DNA of 64,000 nt from Brevibacillus centrosporus (GCF_003710815.1 NZ_RHHP01000038.1:62001-126000); one strand, 5' to 3'; shown: positions 25,319 through 33,126, numbered from the stretch's first letter. Notes: generated by a model not told the origin, from the letters alone. Translations and numbers: made by a program.

Positions 25319-25672
25319 TTAGTCTTTGCCCTTGCTCACGTCATGAGTAGGGTGAGAAAAACGAGCTCCTACAAATGGCTTGTCCTCCAGCATCTCTCGA
25401 TTTTCGTACGAATTCCAGCCAATGTCGTTCGTAGGGTGAACCCATTGATCGCCTGCCATGACAGAAGGATCTGTCTCGGTGCTCCAGTTGTTGATGGGCG
25501 ATTCCTGCGAATCGTAAAGGCTGTCCCCGATGACGACGCCAAACTCGTTGACGAACGGCTTTTGAATGGAGCGAGTCGAGTTCTTGAAGTCAGGAGCGCT
25601 GATTTGATGCGGCAGTGTACCGTCGATAGCGATATCTTTCGTTTCCTTGTTATCCCGCTTGTCCTTGTTCAT
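25319..25672 (-). CDS. Hypothetical polar protein, DUF3905-like
   Basis: A 117-residue hydrophilic protein without membrane segments or cysteines, rich in Asp, Asn, Ser and Pro. The blocks FGVVIGDSLYDSQESPINNW, DPSVMAGDQWVHPTNDIGW and FVGARFSHPTHDVS resemble the DUF3905 family of spore-forming Bacilli; that assignment is from memory of the pattern. A strong AAGGAGGT precedes the ATG. No function is known; its composition and host range suggest a sporulation-related role, which is a guess. Confidence 0.65.
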   Translation of the reverse strand: MNKDKRDNKETKDIAIDGTLPHQISAPDFKNSTRSIQKPFVNEFGVVIGDSLYDSQESPINNWSTETDPSVMAGDQWVHPTNDIGWNSYENREMLEDKPFVGARFSHPTHDVSKGKD

Positions 25673-25790
25673 CTGTAGGACCTCCTTTGAGGCTTTCCTC
25701 CTTAAGATGCATCAAGATCATTCCTCTTATACCTGTGCGCCCAGCCCATCTTTGGACTTTTCGCATACGCTATAAAAAGGGGGAGATCCG

Positions 25791-26627
25791 ATGCTTACGA
25801 GTGTCGTCATTCCGGTTAGAAATGCAGCCGATCAGCTCCTGTACACCTTGTTCAGTCTGAATTTGCAATTCACGGACTTCGATGAATATGAAGTGATCGT
25901 GATCGACAACGCATCCTGTGACGGACTCGCAGATAGGATCGAGCGCTTTCATGCTCACTATCCGTTGCAGATCATCCGTTTTCGCAAAAGAATGCCATAC
26001 TACTACTTGTTGAATACAGGTCTTGCGAAGGCGAGCGGGGAAGTGGTGATCCTTTTATCCTGCAACATGATCGTTCCGCGTGAGTTCATCGGGGTCCATC
26101 AGCAGGCCCACGAGCATGCAGGTGAGCTGGTTCTGCTGGGTCTGGGAACCAGGCGCATTTACTCCGTATACGAACCCGATTTCAGCCCCATCCAGCAGCA
26201 GGAGTGCAGGGAATGGCTGGAACAGTATCCACATATCAAGCGTCCGCATACCCACAACGCGACCGTCCCATTGCTGGAGGAGAGCCAGATCGCAGGTGGG
26301 CAGCTCTTTCACATCGGATTGCCTTGTCCGGATGCAGAGAGGCGTCAAGCCATTCGGCAAAAATACGGACCGAGGCTGGCCCATCACCGATCGCCTTGGA
26401 CGCTGTTTCAGACACAGCATGTATCGTCTCTTCGTTCCACCTTCCTGCAGGCAGGGGGATGCAAGGAGCTTGCGCGAATCGAGATGGAACGGGATTTGGC
26501 AAAAAGACTGTGGAAAAAAGGCTGCCAATTTCAGTTTGCCGACAAGCTCACACTGATCAAGCAGGAGCGGGCTATCCGTAAAGCAAGGGAACAGAGCCAG
26601 ACGAGGAAAAACCGCCGGGTCCAGTAG
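25791..26627 (+). CDS. Glycosyltransferase family 2 protein
   Basis: A 278-residue inverting GT-A glycosyltransferase. The N-terminal LTSVVIPVRNAADQLLYTL and VIVIDNASCDGL (about residues 43-54) form the nucleotide-sugar-binding fold. ILLSCNMIVPREFI stands where the metal-binding DxD occurs, but with SCN in place of the acidic motif, so activity may be altered. The C terminus is very basic (KAREQSQTRKNRRVQ). No other polysaccharide gene is nearby. AAAGGGGGAGA precedes the ATG. Confidence 0.78.
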   Translation: MLTSVVIPVRNAADQLLYTLFSLNLQFTDFDEYEVIVIDNASCDGLADRIERFHAHYPLQIIRFRKRMPYYYLLNTGLAKASGEVVILLSCNMIVPREFIGVHQQAHEHAGELVLLGLGTRRIYSVYEPDFSPIQQQECREWLEQYPHIKRPHTHNATVPLLEESQIAGGQLFHIGLPCPDAERRQAIRQKYGPRLAHHRSPWTLFQTQHVSSLRSTFLQAGGCKELARIEMERDLAKRLWKKGCQFQFADKLTLIKQERAIRKAREQSQTRKNRRVQ

Positions 26628-26640
26628 GATCGGCGGTTTT
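26608..26640 (+). terminator. Intrinsic terminator overlapping the glycosyltransferase stop
   Basis: Perfect nine-base stem AAAACCGCC/GGCGGTTTT; the stop codon is inside the loop. Confidence 0.8.
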
Positions 26641-26656
26641 CAGATTGCGGGCAGTC

Positions 26657-26788
26657 TCAACGGTTTTCTTTTAACCGCTCTTGTGGTTCACTATTAATGG
26701 AGCCGTCAGATCGGACAGCTTCAGATTGGGCTTTTGGCCCACGAATTTCAGCGGTTTTCCCAAAGTCCTTTGCCTTGTTTCGCACCAT
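26657..26788 (-). CDS. sspK: Small acid-soluble spore protein K-like
   Basis: A 43-residue minus-strand gene that starts MVRNKAKDFG and ends RSDGSINSEPQERLKENR (last part SDGSINSEPQERLKENR). This is the pattern of B. subtilis SspK (MVRNKAKGF... ADGSINSHPQERMRASG), a minor spore protein made in the forespore under sigma-G. It is very hydrophilic, with no cysteine. GAGGAGG lies seven bases before the ATG. Expression in the forespore is expected from the family; no sigma-G promoter was established here. Confidence 0.8.
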   Translation of the reverse strand: MVRNKAKDFGKTAEIRGPKAQSEAVRSDGSINSEPQERLKENR

Positions 26789-26901
26789 GTCAGGTCCTCC
26801 TCTTTTGGTTGAGTGAACAGCGTCTTGACGTAGATAGTATGACCGAAGACGGGCGAATGAATGAGGGGATTAATCCGCGAGTGGAAAGGGTTGGAAGAAG
26901 G

Positions 26902-27177
26902 ATGGCGAAGAAACAGCAACGCAAGCCGCAGCGTCCGTCTCAAGAGGCGGCAACGGCAACAGAAGCAAAAAATGGGCTGAATCTGAAAGAGATGCTGAAT
27001 GCAGATGCCCTTGGCAAATTAAAGCAGCTGGAAAAAGATATGAAGGCAGAAAGTGAACGACAGGCGCAGGAGGCTGCGGAGAAAAAACGCCGCGAGCAGG
27101 AAGAGCGTGAAAAGAACAAGAGCTTTGGCGAGCTGCTCGAGGAATACGAGAAAAAGGGCAAAGGAAAGTACAGCTAA
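26902..27177 (+). CDS. Small coiled-coil protein, YqkE-like (DUF3886)
   Basis: A 91-residue, highly charged protein. After a basic tail (MAKKQQRKPQRPSQ) comes LNLKEMLNADALGKLKQLEK, then a Lys/Glu/Arg/Gln-rich helix (about 45-75) and the C-terminal KSFGELLEEYEKK. The motif order matches Bacillus YqkE/DUF3886 proteins, of unknown role. ATG 26902 follows GGAAGAAGG; longer frames have no ribosome site. The stop overlaps the start of the next small gene by one base. Confidence 0.8.
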   Translation: MAKKQQRKPQRPSQEAATATEAKNGLNLKEMLNADALGKLKQLEKDMKAESERQAQEAAEKKRREQEEREKNKSFGELLEEYEKKGKGKYS

Positions 27178-27326
27178 TGCGCAAGGATCAGCCAAACGAC
27201 CGCCCGGACACATCGAAGAACGGCATGATGAAAAAACGCGAGCTGACGCTAAAAGATGAGTCCATCAAGCAGCGCGGCCGCGCGGTATTGGGTCGCCTAG
27301 GGAAAAAGGACGGGCCAAAAGAGTGA
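27177..27326 (+). CDS. Small basic hypothetical protein coupled to yqkE-like gene
   Basis: A 49-residue gene whose ATG overlaps the preceding stop (TAATG). The product is hydrophilic and basic, with MMKKRELTLKDESIKQRG in its centre and RAVLGRLGKKDGPKE at the end. There is no family match from memory. The stop-start overlap and uninterrupted frame are the only support; no separate ribosome site is needed when translation is coupled. Moderate confidence that it is translated. Confidence 0.5.
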   Translation: MRKDQPNDRPDTSKNGMMKKRELTLKDESIKQRGRAVLGRLGKKDGPKE

Positions 27327-27377
27327 TTTTTTTTCTTTCCCTCCCATATAGCTAGGAGGAGGGAAAGGAGGGAGATC

Positions 27378-27554
27378 ATGGGGACAGTCCTGCTCCTGAT
27401 CAGTCTCCTCTGTGTGGCCGTGGGCACCTGGAAGCTGATCGGCATATACAAGACAGGGAAGGCAGACAGCAAGCCGCTCTGGTGGGTGGTAGCCGTTGCA
27501 GGGATCGCCCTGTTCTTTCTTTTAAAGCTGATGACGGATACTTTGCCGACGTAA
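27378..27554 (+). CDS. Small membrane protein, hypothetical
   Basis: A 58-residue protein with two hydrophobic segments (about residues 2-20 and 35-51) joined by a basic loop (IYKTGKADSKP), a typical small hairpin membrane protein. AAAGGAGGGAG precedes the ATG, and a perfect terminator begins right at its stop. These signals make it a real gene despite its size. Function is unknown. Confidence 0.75.
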   Translation: MGTVLLLISLLCVAVGTWKLIGIYKTGKADSKPLWWVVAVAGIALFFLLKLMTDTLPT

Positions 27555-27555
27555 G

Positions 27556-27595
27556 CATGCATCTGCGAGCAGTTGCCAACAGATGCATGTTTTTT
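27556..27595 (+). terminator. Intrinsic terminator after the small membrane protein gene
   Basis: A perfect ten-base stem CATGCATCTG/CAGATGCATG with a 14-base loop, then six T. Confidence 0.85.
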
Positions 27596-27646
27596 CAACG
27601 TGAAGGAATGGACAAGCCTGTGTGCAAAGGATGGGAGAGCAAACAC

Positions 27647-28597
27647 ATGAAATATCGGAAGCTGGGTAAAAACGGACCGGAAATCTCTGTGATCGGCTTT
27701 GGCTCATGGGCGATCGGTGGAGGCAACTGGGAGATGTCCTGGGGAGACCAGGATGATCATCAGTCGATGGAGAGCGTTCGCATTGCCTTGGATGCGGGGG
27801 TGACCTTTTTTGACACTGCACCGGTCTACGGGTTGGGGCATGCCGAGGAGCTGATCGGAAAAGCGCTGGAGAGCGATCGGGATCAAGTCGTGCTCGCGAC
27901 CAAATGCGGCTATTTGTGGGACGAAAATCAGCACCTCGTCAAGAACGGTACCTTTGATTCGATCATGCGGGAAGCCGAAGCCTCTCTCCGTCGACTGGGC
28001 ACAGATACCATCGATTTGTATCAAATGCACTATCCGGATACGGACGCGCATGCTCCTGCGGACGAGACGATGCGGGCGATGGAGCAGCTCGTGAAGGACG
28101 GAAAGGTACGCTACATCGGGCTCTGCAATTACACGGTACCGCTGATCGAGCAATCCATGTCGGTCCGTCATGTGGACTCGCTCCAGCCGCCGTACTCTAT
28201 CCTCGTGCCGCAGGCGGAGAGGGAGCTTTTGCCGTACTGCCTGGAGCAGGGCATCGGCGTCGTCGCTTACAGCCCGCTGGCTTCCGGATTGCTTTCGGGA
28301 AAATACACGCACGATACGCGCTTTGCAGACGATGACTGGCGCTCGAAGCACAAGGCGTATACGGGTGAGTCTTTCAAACGCAACATGGATCGGGTGGAGA
28401 AACTAAAAAGCATCGCCGCTCGTTTGGATATCACGGTGCCGCAGCTGGCGATCGGGTATGCACTGGCACATCCTGCTTTGACCAGTGCGATTGTAGGGGT
28501 ACGCAGACCAGAGCATATCACGAGCATCCTGGCCGCTGCTGAGGTAGAGCTGGATGATGCGACGTTGGCAGAAATCCGCGCAGCAGTGGCGAGATAA
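27647..28597 (+). CDS. Aldo/keto reductase
   Basis: A 316-residue NADPH-dependent oxidoreductase with a TIM barrel. The tetrad residues appear in DTAPVYGLGHAEELIG (Asp and Tyr), VLATKCG (Lys) and the downstream MHYPD (His). The family signature is completed by YSPLASGLLSGKY. It resembles Bacillus YhdN/IolS-type general aldehyde reductases. ATG 27647 is preferred; an in-frame ATG 13 codons upstream follows no better ribosome site. The upstream terminator shows that it has its own promoter. Substrate unknown. Confidence 0.9.
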   Translation: MKYRKLGKNGPEISVIGFGSWAIGGGNWEMSWGDQDDHQSMESVRIALDAGVTFFDTAPVYGLGHAEELIGKALESDRDQVVLATKCGYLWDENQHLVKNGTFDSIMREAEASLRRLGTDTIDLYQMHYPDTDAHAPADETMRAMEQLVKDGKVRYIGLCNYTVPLIEQSMSVRHVDSLQPPYSILVPQAERELLPYCLEQGIGVVAYSPLASGLLSGKYTHDTRFADDDWRSKHKAYTGESFKRNMDRVEKLKSIAARLDITVPQLAIGYALAHPALTSAIVGVRRPEHITSILAAAEVELDDATLAEIRAAVAR

Positions 28598-28600
28598 ACG

Positions 28601-28652
28601 AAAAGAGGCAGTCCGCAGGCCGTTTTGTACCACCTGTGGAAATGCCTCTTTT
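28601..28652. terminator. Terminator after aldo/keto reductase
   Basis: AAAAGAGGCA pairs with TGCCTCTTTT across a 32-base loop that itself can fold, then a T tract. It also terminates the minus-strand remnant. Confidence 0.65.
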
Positions 28653-28662
28653 TCATTCGCTG

Positions 28663-28855
28663 TTATTCGTAGCGCAGAGCCTCGATCGGATCCAGCTTGG
28701 CTGCTTTGTTCGCGGGATACAGATTTGGTCGCAGCTCCGATGTTTACGGGCAGACCCATTGCCTGTTTGGAGCCCATCATATTGAAACCGACGACTCCGA
28801 CAACCAGTACGGCTGCCACGGAACCGATGATCCACCAGCGTCTTTTCATGATCAT
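28663..28855 (-). pseudogene. Deletion scar of a MacA-MacB-like efflux operon
   Basis: Read on the minus strand, this begins with a good ribosome site (AAGGAG) and MIMKRRWWIIGSVAAVLVVGVV, the signal anchor of an RND/HlyD-type membrane-fusion protein such as YknX/MacA, and continues to about GLPVNIGAATKS. In another frame the segment ends with LYPANKAAKLDPIEALRYE and a stop, the characteristic last residues of a MacB/YknZ FtsX-type permease. The N terminus of the first gene is thus joined to the C terminus of the last, with everything between lost. The junction is near 28725-28740 and is out of frame. Confidence 0.8.
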
Positions 28856-29045
28856 TTTCTCCTTGGTTTTTTCCATTTCTGTTATTTCGTTACCCGAAGA
28901 CTTGTACGGAATCTGTAGAAAAAGGTAACACACGTGACGAAACGTTCATATTTTGGTCACATTTTGCTATGTTTTGGCGGAAAGTACTTTCTGCGGATTT
29001 TGCGTGATAAGATAAGGGAGGAAGAACGTTCCTGGGAGGGGAGCC

Positions 29046-30635
29046 ATGAACCAAGCGATCCGATTTGATTACTCCAATGCTCTTGCTTTTGTCAGGCCAC
29101 ATGAATGGGAGCTGCTCGCTCCAGCGATTGGACAAGCGCATGAGATGCTGCACAAAAAGACAGGACCAGGCAGAGATTTTCTCGGGTGGGTGGATCTGCC
29201 CGAACAGTATGATCGCGGTGAATACAAGCGGATTCAGAGGGCAGCAACACGTATTCAGTCTGATTCAGATGTGCTTTTGGTGATTGGAATCGGTGGTTCT
29301 TATTTGGGGGCAAAGGCGGTACTGGACATTTTGGGACACAGCTTTTACAATCTGCTTCCCAAGGCCAAGCGGCGCGCCCCGGAAATCTATTTTGTCGGGA
29401 ACAATATTAGTCCCGTCTACATCTCCCATTTACTGGACGTCTTGGATGGCAAAGATGTGTCGATTAACGTTATTTCCAAATCAGGCACGACTACAGAGCC
29501 TGCGATCGCGTTTCGCTTGCTTCGCGACTGGCTGGTCAAGAAGTACGGACCGGAGGGGTCGAAGAAGCGCATTTACATCACGACCGATCGGGCCCGTGGT
29601 GCGCTCAAAAAACTGGCGGATGAGCAAGGCTACGAAAGCTTTGTCATTCCTGACGACATCGGTGGCAGATATTCGGTACTGACAGCAGTCGGATTGCTTC
29701 CCATCGCGGTGAGCGGAGCCAATCTGGATGCACTCATGCAGGGAGCAGCCGATGCCCGTGCACGGTACTTGAAACAGGATTTGGAGGAAAACCCGTGCTA
29801 TCAATATGCCGCGATCCGCAACGCCCTGTATCGCAAGGGCAAGAACGTGGAGCTGTTGGTCAGCTACGAGCCGCAATTCCGCTATTTCTCTGAATGGTGG
29901 AAGCAGCTCTTCGGCGAATCAGAGGGCAAGGATGGGAAAGGGATCTTTCCTGCCTCGGCGGAGTTTTCAACCGATTTGCATTCGATGGGTCAGTACATAC
30001 AGGATGGCATGCGGACGTTGTTTGAGACCGTCATTTCCGTAAAAACTCCCGCTGTCGATGTGACCGTTCAGGAGGATCCCACTGATGTGGATGGATTGAA
30101 CTTCCTCTCGGGCAAGCAGATGGGGTTTGTCAATAAAAAGGCTTTCGAAGGAACGGTATTGGCCCATGTAGATGGCGGGGTACCGAATCTTTTGGTGGAA
30201 ATACCAGAAGCAAACGCCTATCATTTGGGCGGACTGATCTACTTTTTTGAAAAAGCGTGCGGGATCAGCGGCTATTTGCTGGGCGTCAATCCGTTTGATC
30301 AGCCAGGGGTGGAGGCTTACAAAGCCAATATGTTTGCCTTGCTGGGCAAGCCTGGCTACGAACGGCAGAAAGCGGAACTGGAGGCTAGATTGAAAGAGAA
30401 CAAGACGTACTTGACCGTTGCCGAAACAGCTGAATATTTGGAGCTTCCGGTGACGTTCATATTGGAAAAGATCAAGGAAGGGCGGATTCGGGCCGTCCAC
30501 GATGGCAATGAATACCTGATTAACAAGGATCAGTTCAAGCACCACTTGGAGGAAATGCGCAGATTGCGCGAGTGGGAGGAAGCTGCTCGCCACGAGCCGA
30601 TCCCTGAGAGCTACGATGTGAAGGACGAGGACTAA
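29046..30635 (+). CDS. pgi: Glucose-6-phosphate isomerase with extra C-terminal helix-turn-helix domain
   Basis: 529 residues; usual Bacilli enzymes have about 450. Residues 1-450 are a normal phosphoglucose isomerase: LLVIGIGGSYLGAKAVLD, INVISKSGTTTEPAIAFR, the catalytic GESEGKDGKGIFP region, EFSTDLHSMGQ and GYLLGVNPFDQPGVEAYK. It interconverts glucose 6-phosphate and fructose 6-phosphate. Residues 453-500 (KTYLTVAETAEYLELPVTFI, then KEGRIRAVHDGNEYLINKDQ) look like an excisionase/MerR-type DNA-binding helix-turn-helix of the kind found in SinR-unrelated Xis proteins. A charged tail follows. No stop, frameshift or second ribosome site lies between the parts. GGGAGGGGAGCC precedes the ATG. The joined domain may bind DNA or simply protein. 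Confidence 0.92.
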   Translation: MNQAIRFDYSNALAFVRPHEWELLAPAIGQAHEMLHKKTGPGRDFLGWVDLPEQYDRGEYKRIQRAATRIQSDSDVLLVIGIGGSYLGAKAVLDILGHSFYNLLPKAKRRAPEIYFVGNNISPVYISHLLDVLDGKDVSINVISKSGTTTEPAIAFRLLRDWLVKKYGPEGSKKRIYITTDRARGALKKLADEQGYESFVIPDDIGGRYSVLTAVGLLPIAVSGANLDALMQGAADARARYLKQDLEENPCYQYAAIRNALYRKGKNVELLVSYEPQFRYFSEWWKQLFGESEGKDGKGIFPASAEFSTDLHSMGQYIQDGMRTLFETVISVKTPAVDVTVQEDPTDVDGLNFLSGKQMGFVNKKAFEGTVLAHVDGGVPNLLVEIPEANAYHLGGLIYFFEKACGISGYLLGVNPFDQPGVEAYKANMFALLGKPGYERQKAELEARLKENKTYLTVAETAEYLELPVTFILEKIKEGRIRAVHDGNEYLINKDQFKHHLEEMRRLREWEEAARHEPIPESYDVKDED

Positions 30636-30652
30636 TCATTCTGTTTTCCTAC

Positions 30653-30682
30653 TTGTCAGATCGGCAAAAAGAGGTCTATACT
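30653..30682 (+). promoter_or_regulatory. Promoter for the TPP riboswitch-thiO transcript
   Basis: TTGTCA and TATACT are spaced by 18 bases, ending 27 bases before the aptamer. Confidence 0.6.
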
Positions 30683-30709
30683 GGTCAAAGAAAATGACAT
30701 AACGTGAAA

Positions 30710-30810
30710 GCAACTTGGGGAGTCCTTCATGCGGGGCTGAGAGGATGGCAGCGACGACCATCGACCCATTGCACCTGATCCGGATCATGCCGGCGCAGGG
30801 AAGTGGTTGC
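30710..30810 (+). ncRNA. TPP riboswitch (THI element)
   Basis: The THI-box core is complete: GCAACTTGGGGAG at the 5' side, GGGGCTGAGAGGATGGC, ACCTGATCCGGATCATGCC and GGCGCAGGGAAGTGGTTGC closing stem P1. The thi-box sequences CTGAGA and ACCTGATC are exact. Binding of thiamine pyrophosphate should favour the terminator downstream and switch off thiO. Confidence 0.96.
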
Positions 30811-30847
30811 GAGCGAACAGCGCTTGGCTTTTTGTCGTATGCGTATG

Positions 30848-30885
30848 AGCCCACCTTTTCCTGTGAGGGAATCGGTGGGCTTTTT
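30848..30885 (+). terminator. Terminator of the TPP riboswitch
   Basis: A perfect eight-base stem AGCCCACC/GGTGGGCT followed by TTTT, between the aptamer and the thiO start. Confidence 0.85.
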
Positions 30886-30916
30886 GCCTATGGACAAGAG
30901 AGAGGGAGAGAAAAAG

Positions 30917-32020
30917 ATGAGTGATTGTCTGGTAGTCGGCGGAGGAATTATTGGGCTTAGCCTGGCGTATGAGCTGTCTCGGCGGGGGATGTCTGTCTCG
31001 CTGGTAGAGCAGGGAGAATGGGGAGGGCAAGCATCCTCGGCAGCAGCGGGCATGCTGGCGCCCTTAAAAGAATTTTCTGCGCCTGGCCCGATGGTGGAGC
31101 TTGGGATGGATTCGCTGCGCTTGTATCCGCAGTGGGCGCAGGAACTGGAGGAGCATACGGCTGGCGATGTCCAGCTGAGTCTGGAAGGCCTCGTTACCGT
31201 TGCCATGGACGAGGCGGAGAGTGAACAGCTTCGTGCCAAATACTTGTGGCAAAAGGAAGCCGGGTATGATGTTCACTGGATGGGCTGCAAAGAGCTTCTA
31301 GAAGTGGAACCGCTTTTGACAGATCGCGTGCAGGCGGGCATTTACTCGCCAGGAGAAGGTCATATCAACAATCGGCTGTTGCTGCGATCCCTCGTGACTG
31401 CCTGCAAAATCCAGGGGGTTGCGCTTTTGTCTGGTTGTGTGGTCAAAGGGATCGCTGTAAAAGCGGGTCGTGTGATCGGTGTAGAGACGACCTCGGGACC
31501 TATCCGTGCAGATCATACCATCGTTGCCTCTGGTGCGTGGGCAGGGATCATGCTGGAAATGCTCGATTTGACTATTCCGGTGAGACCTGTACGCGGTCAG
31601 ATCGCAGCCGTATCCTCTGTAGGTATTCCTTTGCGTACTGTGATTTTTGGATCATCGGGATACATTACGCCGAAGAAGGACGGAAAGATCGTCATCGGAG
31701 CCACAGAGGACGAAAGCGGTTTTCAGCGGGAAGTTACGCTGGCTGGACTGGCAAGTGTCCTGAACGGCGTCATGCCGTACGTGCCTGCCCTGCACGCGGC
31801 AGCGTTTTTGGAGGCATGGGGAGGGCTTCGTCCAGCGACAGCAGACAGCAAGCCTTTGCTCGGACCTGTGCCTGGCTGGGAGGGGCTCTCGCTTGCAGGT
31901 GGACACTTCCGAAACGGCATCTTGCTGTCGCCAGTCACCGCGATACGCATGGCCGATTATCTGGAGAGCGGACAGACAGTGGGGCTCGAGCCCCTCCTGC
32001 CCAGTCGGTTCCTTTCGTGA
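30917..32020 (+). CDS. thiO: Glycine oxidase ThiO
   Basis: A 367-residue FAD-dependent D-amino-acid-oxidase-type enzyme that oxidises glycine to iminoglyoxylate (dehydroglycine) for the thiazole ring of thiamine. The FAD-binding loop VVGGGIIG (residues 6-13) is followed by QASSAAAGMLAP, and later blocks are RPVRGQI and ATEDESGF, LRPATADSKPLLGP, and GHFRNGILLSP. ATG 30917 comes after GAGAGGGAGAG; a longer frame would begin inside the riboswitch. The gene is controlled by the TPP riboswitch but is not followed by thiS, thiG or thiF. Confidence 0.93.
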   Translation: MSDCLVVGGGIIGLSLAYELSRRGMSVSLVEQGEWGGQASSAAAGMLAPLKEFSAPGPMVELGMDSLRLYPQWAQELEEHTAGDVQLSLEGLVTVAMDEAESEQLRAKYLWQKEAGYDVHWMGCKELLEVEPLLTDRVQAGIYSPGEGHINNRLLLRSLVTACKIQGVALLSGCVVKGIAVKAGRVIGVETTSGPIRADHTIVASGAWAGIMLEMLDLTIPVRPVRGQIAAVSSVGIPLRTVIFGSSGYITPKKDGKIVIGATEDESGFQREVTLAGLASVLNGVMPYVPALHAAAFLEAWGGLRPATADSKPLLGPVPGWEGLSLAGGHFRNGILLSPVTAIRMADYLESGQTVGLEPLLPSRFLS

Positions 32021-32135
32021 TCCACTTTAGAGCTGCGTTTCGATAAATTGGGCTAGTCTTGCATGGAAAACGGTACACCTCCCCATGGGCTCTTGTATAT
32101 GGTAATAAAGAAACACCAGAAGGGGAGGAGTTTCC

Positions 32136-32999
32136 ATGCAGTCTGAGGATGACAAAAACCTTTATCAGGTTGACTTTCAGACAGTCAGCATGATTAAGGA
32201 TATACGCCATAATGTGCACAACGTAATCAAGGAGCATTTGGAGAAAAAGGTGCGCATTGAAGCGATCGACGGCCAAGTATTCGAAGGCGTGATCGTGGAT
32301 TTCGATGATCAAAACGTGTATGTCGAAGTGGAGGATCCGGAAGCAGAGATAGATGAGCTGGAGGTAGAAGAGGTAGCAAGCAGGCAGCCATGGGGAGAAG
32401 ACTTTGTCGGTGGTTATCCAGAGTGGACCTCCTATGGTGGATACGGCGGCGGCTTCAACCCGTACGGTGATGTAAGTCCATTCCATGGTGGGTATCCTCC
32501 GTCTCAAGGGTTCGGACCGTTTGGCAGCAGCAGCAATCCCTATGGGCAGATGAATCCCTACGGGCAGATGAATCCCTACGGTCAAATGAATCCTTATGGT
32601 CAAATGAATCCCTACGGTCAAATGAATCCGTATGGGCAATTTGGTCCGTTTGGCAGCAGCGCTAATCCGTATGGACAGGTCAGCCCATACGGGAGCAGCA
32701 GCAATCCGTACGGGGAAAATGCGCCGCCGTTCAGTCAAGTAAGTCCATACGCTGATCACAACTATCCCACCCAGGTAAGTCCGTTCGGCGGACAAAATCC
32801 TTATCTCAATCCCTATTTCTCGCCTTTTCCGCAGCCGATGCCCTGCTACCCAATGATGCCGCCACCTCCACCGCCGCCACCACCACCGCAAGCGGCCGTC
32901 ATCGTTCCTCCTCCGAGGAGAAGACGCCGTCCTTGCCGAAGCGGCCGCAAGATCATTCCATTGGCACTGTTCACACTGCTTACCATCGCATTGCTCTAA
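32136..32999 (+). CDS. Low-complexity repeat protein with LSM-like N terminus
   Basis: 287 residues. Residues 1-85 are globular; KKVRIEAIDGQVFEGVIVDF followed by NVYVEVED resembles a small SH3/LSM-type barrel. Residues 90-240 are rich in Gly, Asn, Pro, Tyr and Ser, with five exact NPYGQM units and a sixth ending in F (from residue 134), encoded by 18-base tandem repeats, plus NPYG and SPYG variants. Then come a run of ten prolines, a basic segment (PPPRRRRRPCRSGRK) and a hydrophobic C terminus (IIPLALFTLLTIALL). The layout suggests a surface, envelope or spore-coat protein. AAGGGGAGGAG precedes the ATG. No family is recognised for the whole. Confidence 0.8.
   Translation: MQSEDDKNLYQVDFQTVSMIKDIRHNVHNVIKEHLEKKVRIEAIDGQVFEGVIVDFDDQNVYVEVEDPEAEIDELEVEEVASRQPWGEDFVGGYPEWTSYGGYGGGFNPYGDVSPFHGGYPPSQGFGPFGSSSNPYGQMNPYGQMNPYGQMNPYGQMNPYGQMNPYGQFGPFGSSANPYGQVSPYGSSSNPYGENAPPFSQVSPYADHNYPTQVSPFGGQNPYLNPYFSPFPQPMPCYPMMPPPPPPPPPPQAAVIVPPPRRRRRPCRSGRKIIPLALFTLLTIALL
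32535..32642 (+). repeat. Six tandem 18-base repeats encoding NPYGQ(M/F)
   Basis: Six consecutive in-frame units, five NPYGQM and one NPYGQF. They differ at synonymous positions (TAT/TAC, GGG/GGT, CAG/CAA), so the array is partly diverged yet the peptide is held constant. Confidence 0.9.
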
Positions 33000-33009
33000 C
33001 AACCAGCTG

Positions 33010-33063
33010 AGCAGCAAGTCTATTGCCCGGGTATTTGGGACAATAGGCTTGCTGCTCTTTTTC
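33010..33063 (+). terminator. Intrinsic terminator after the repeat protein gene
   Basis: A 17-base stem (33010-33026 with 33042-33058, one mismatch) and a T tract. Confidence 0.9.
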
Positions 33064-33126
33064 ATGATTACAACTCCTGTCTTTGTCGCACACTACAATC
33101 AGAATCTGGAAAGGCAGGGATAAGCG

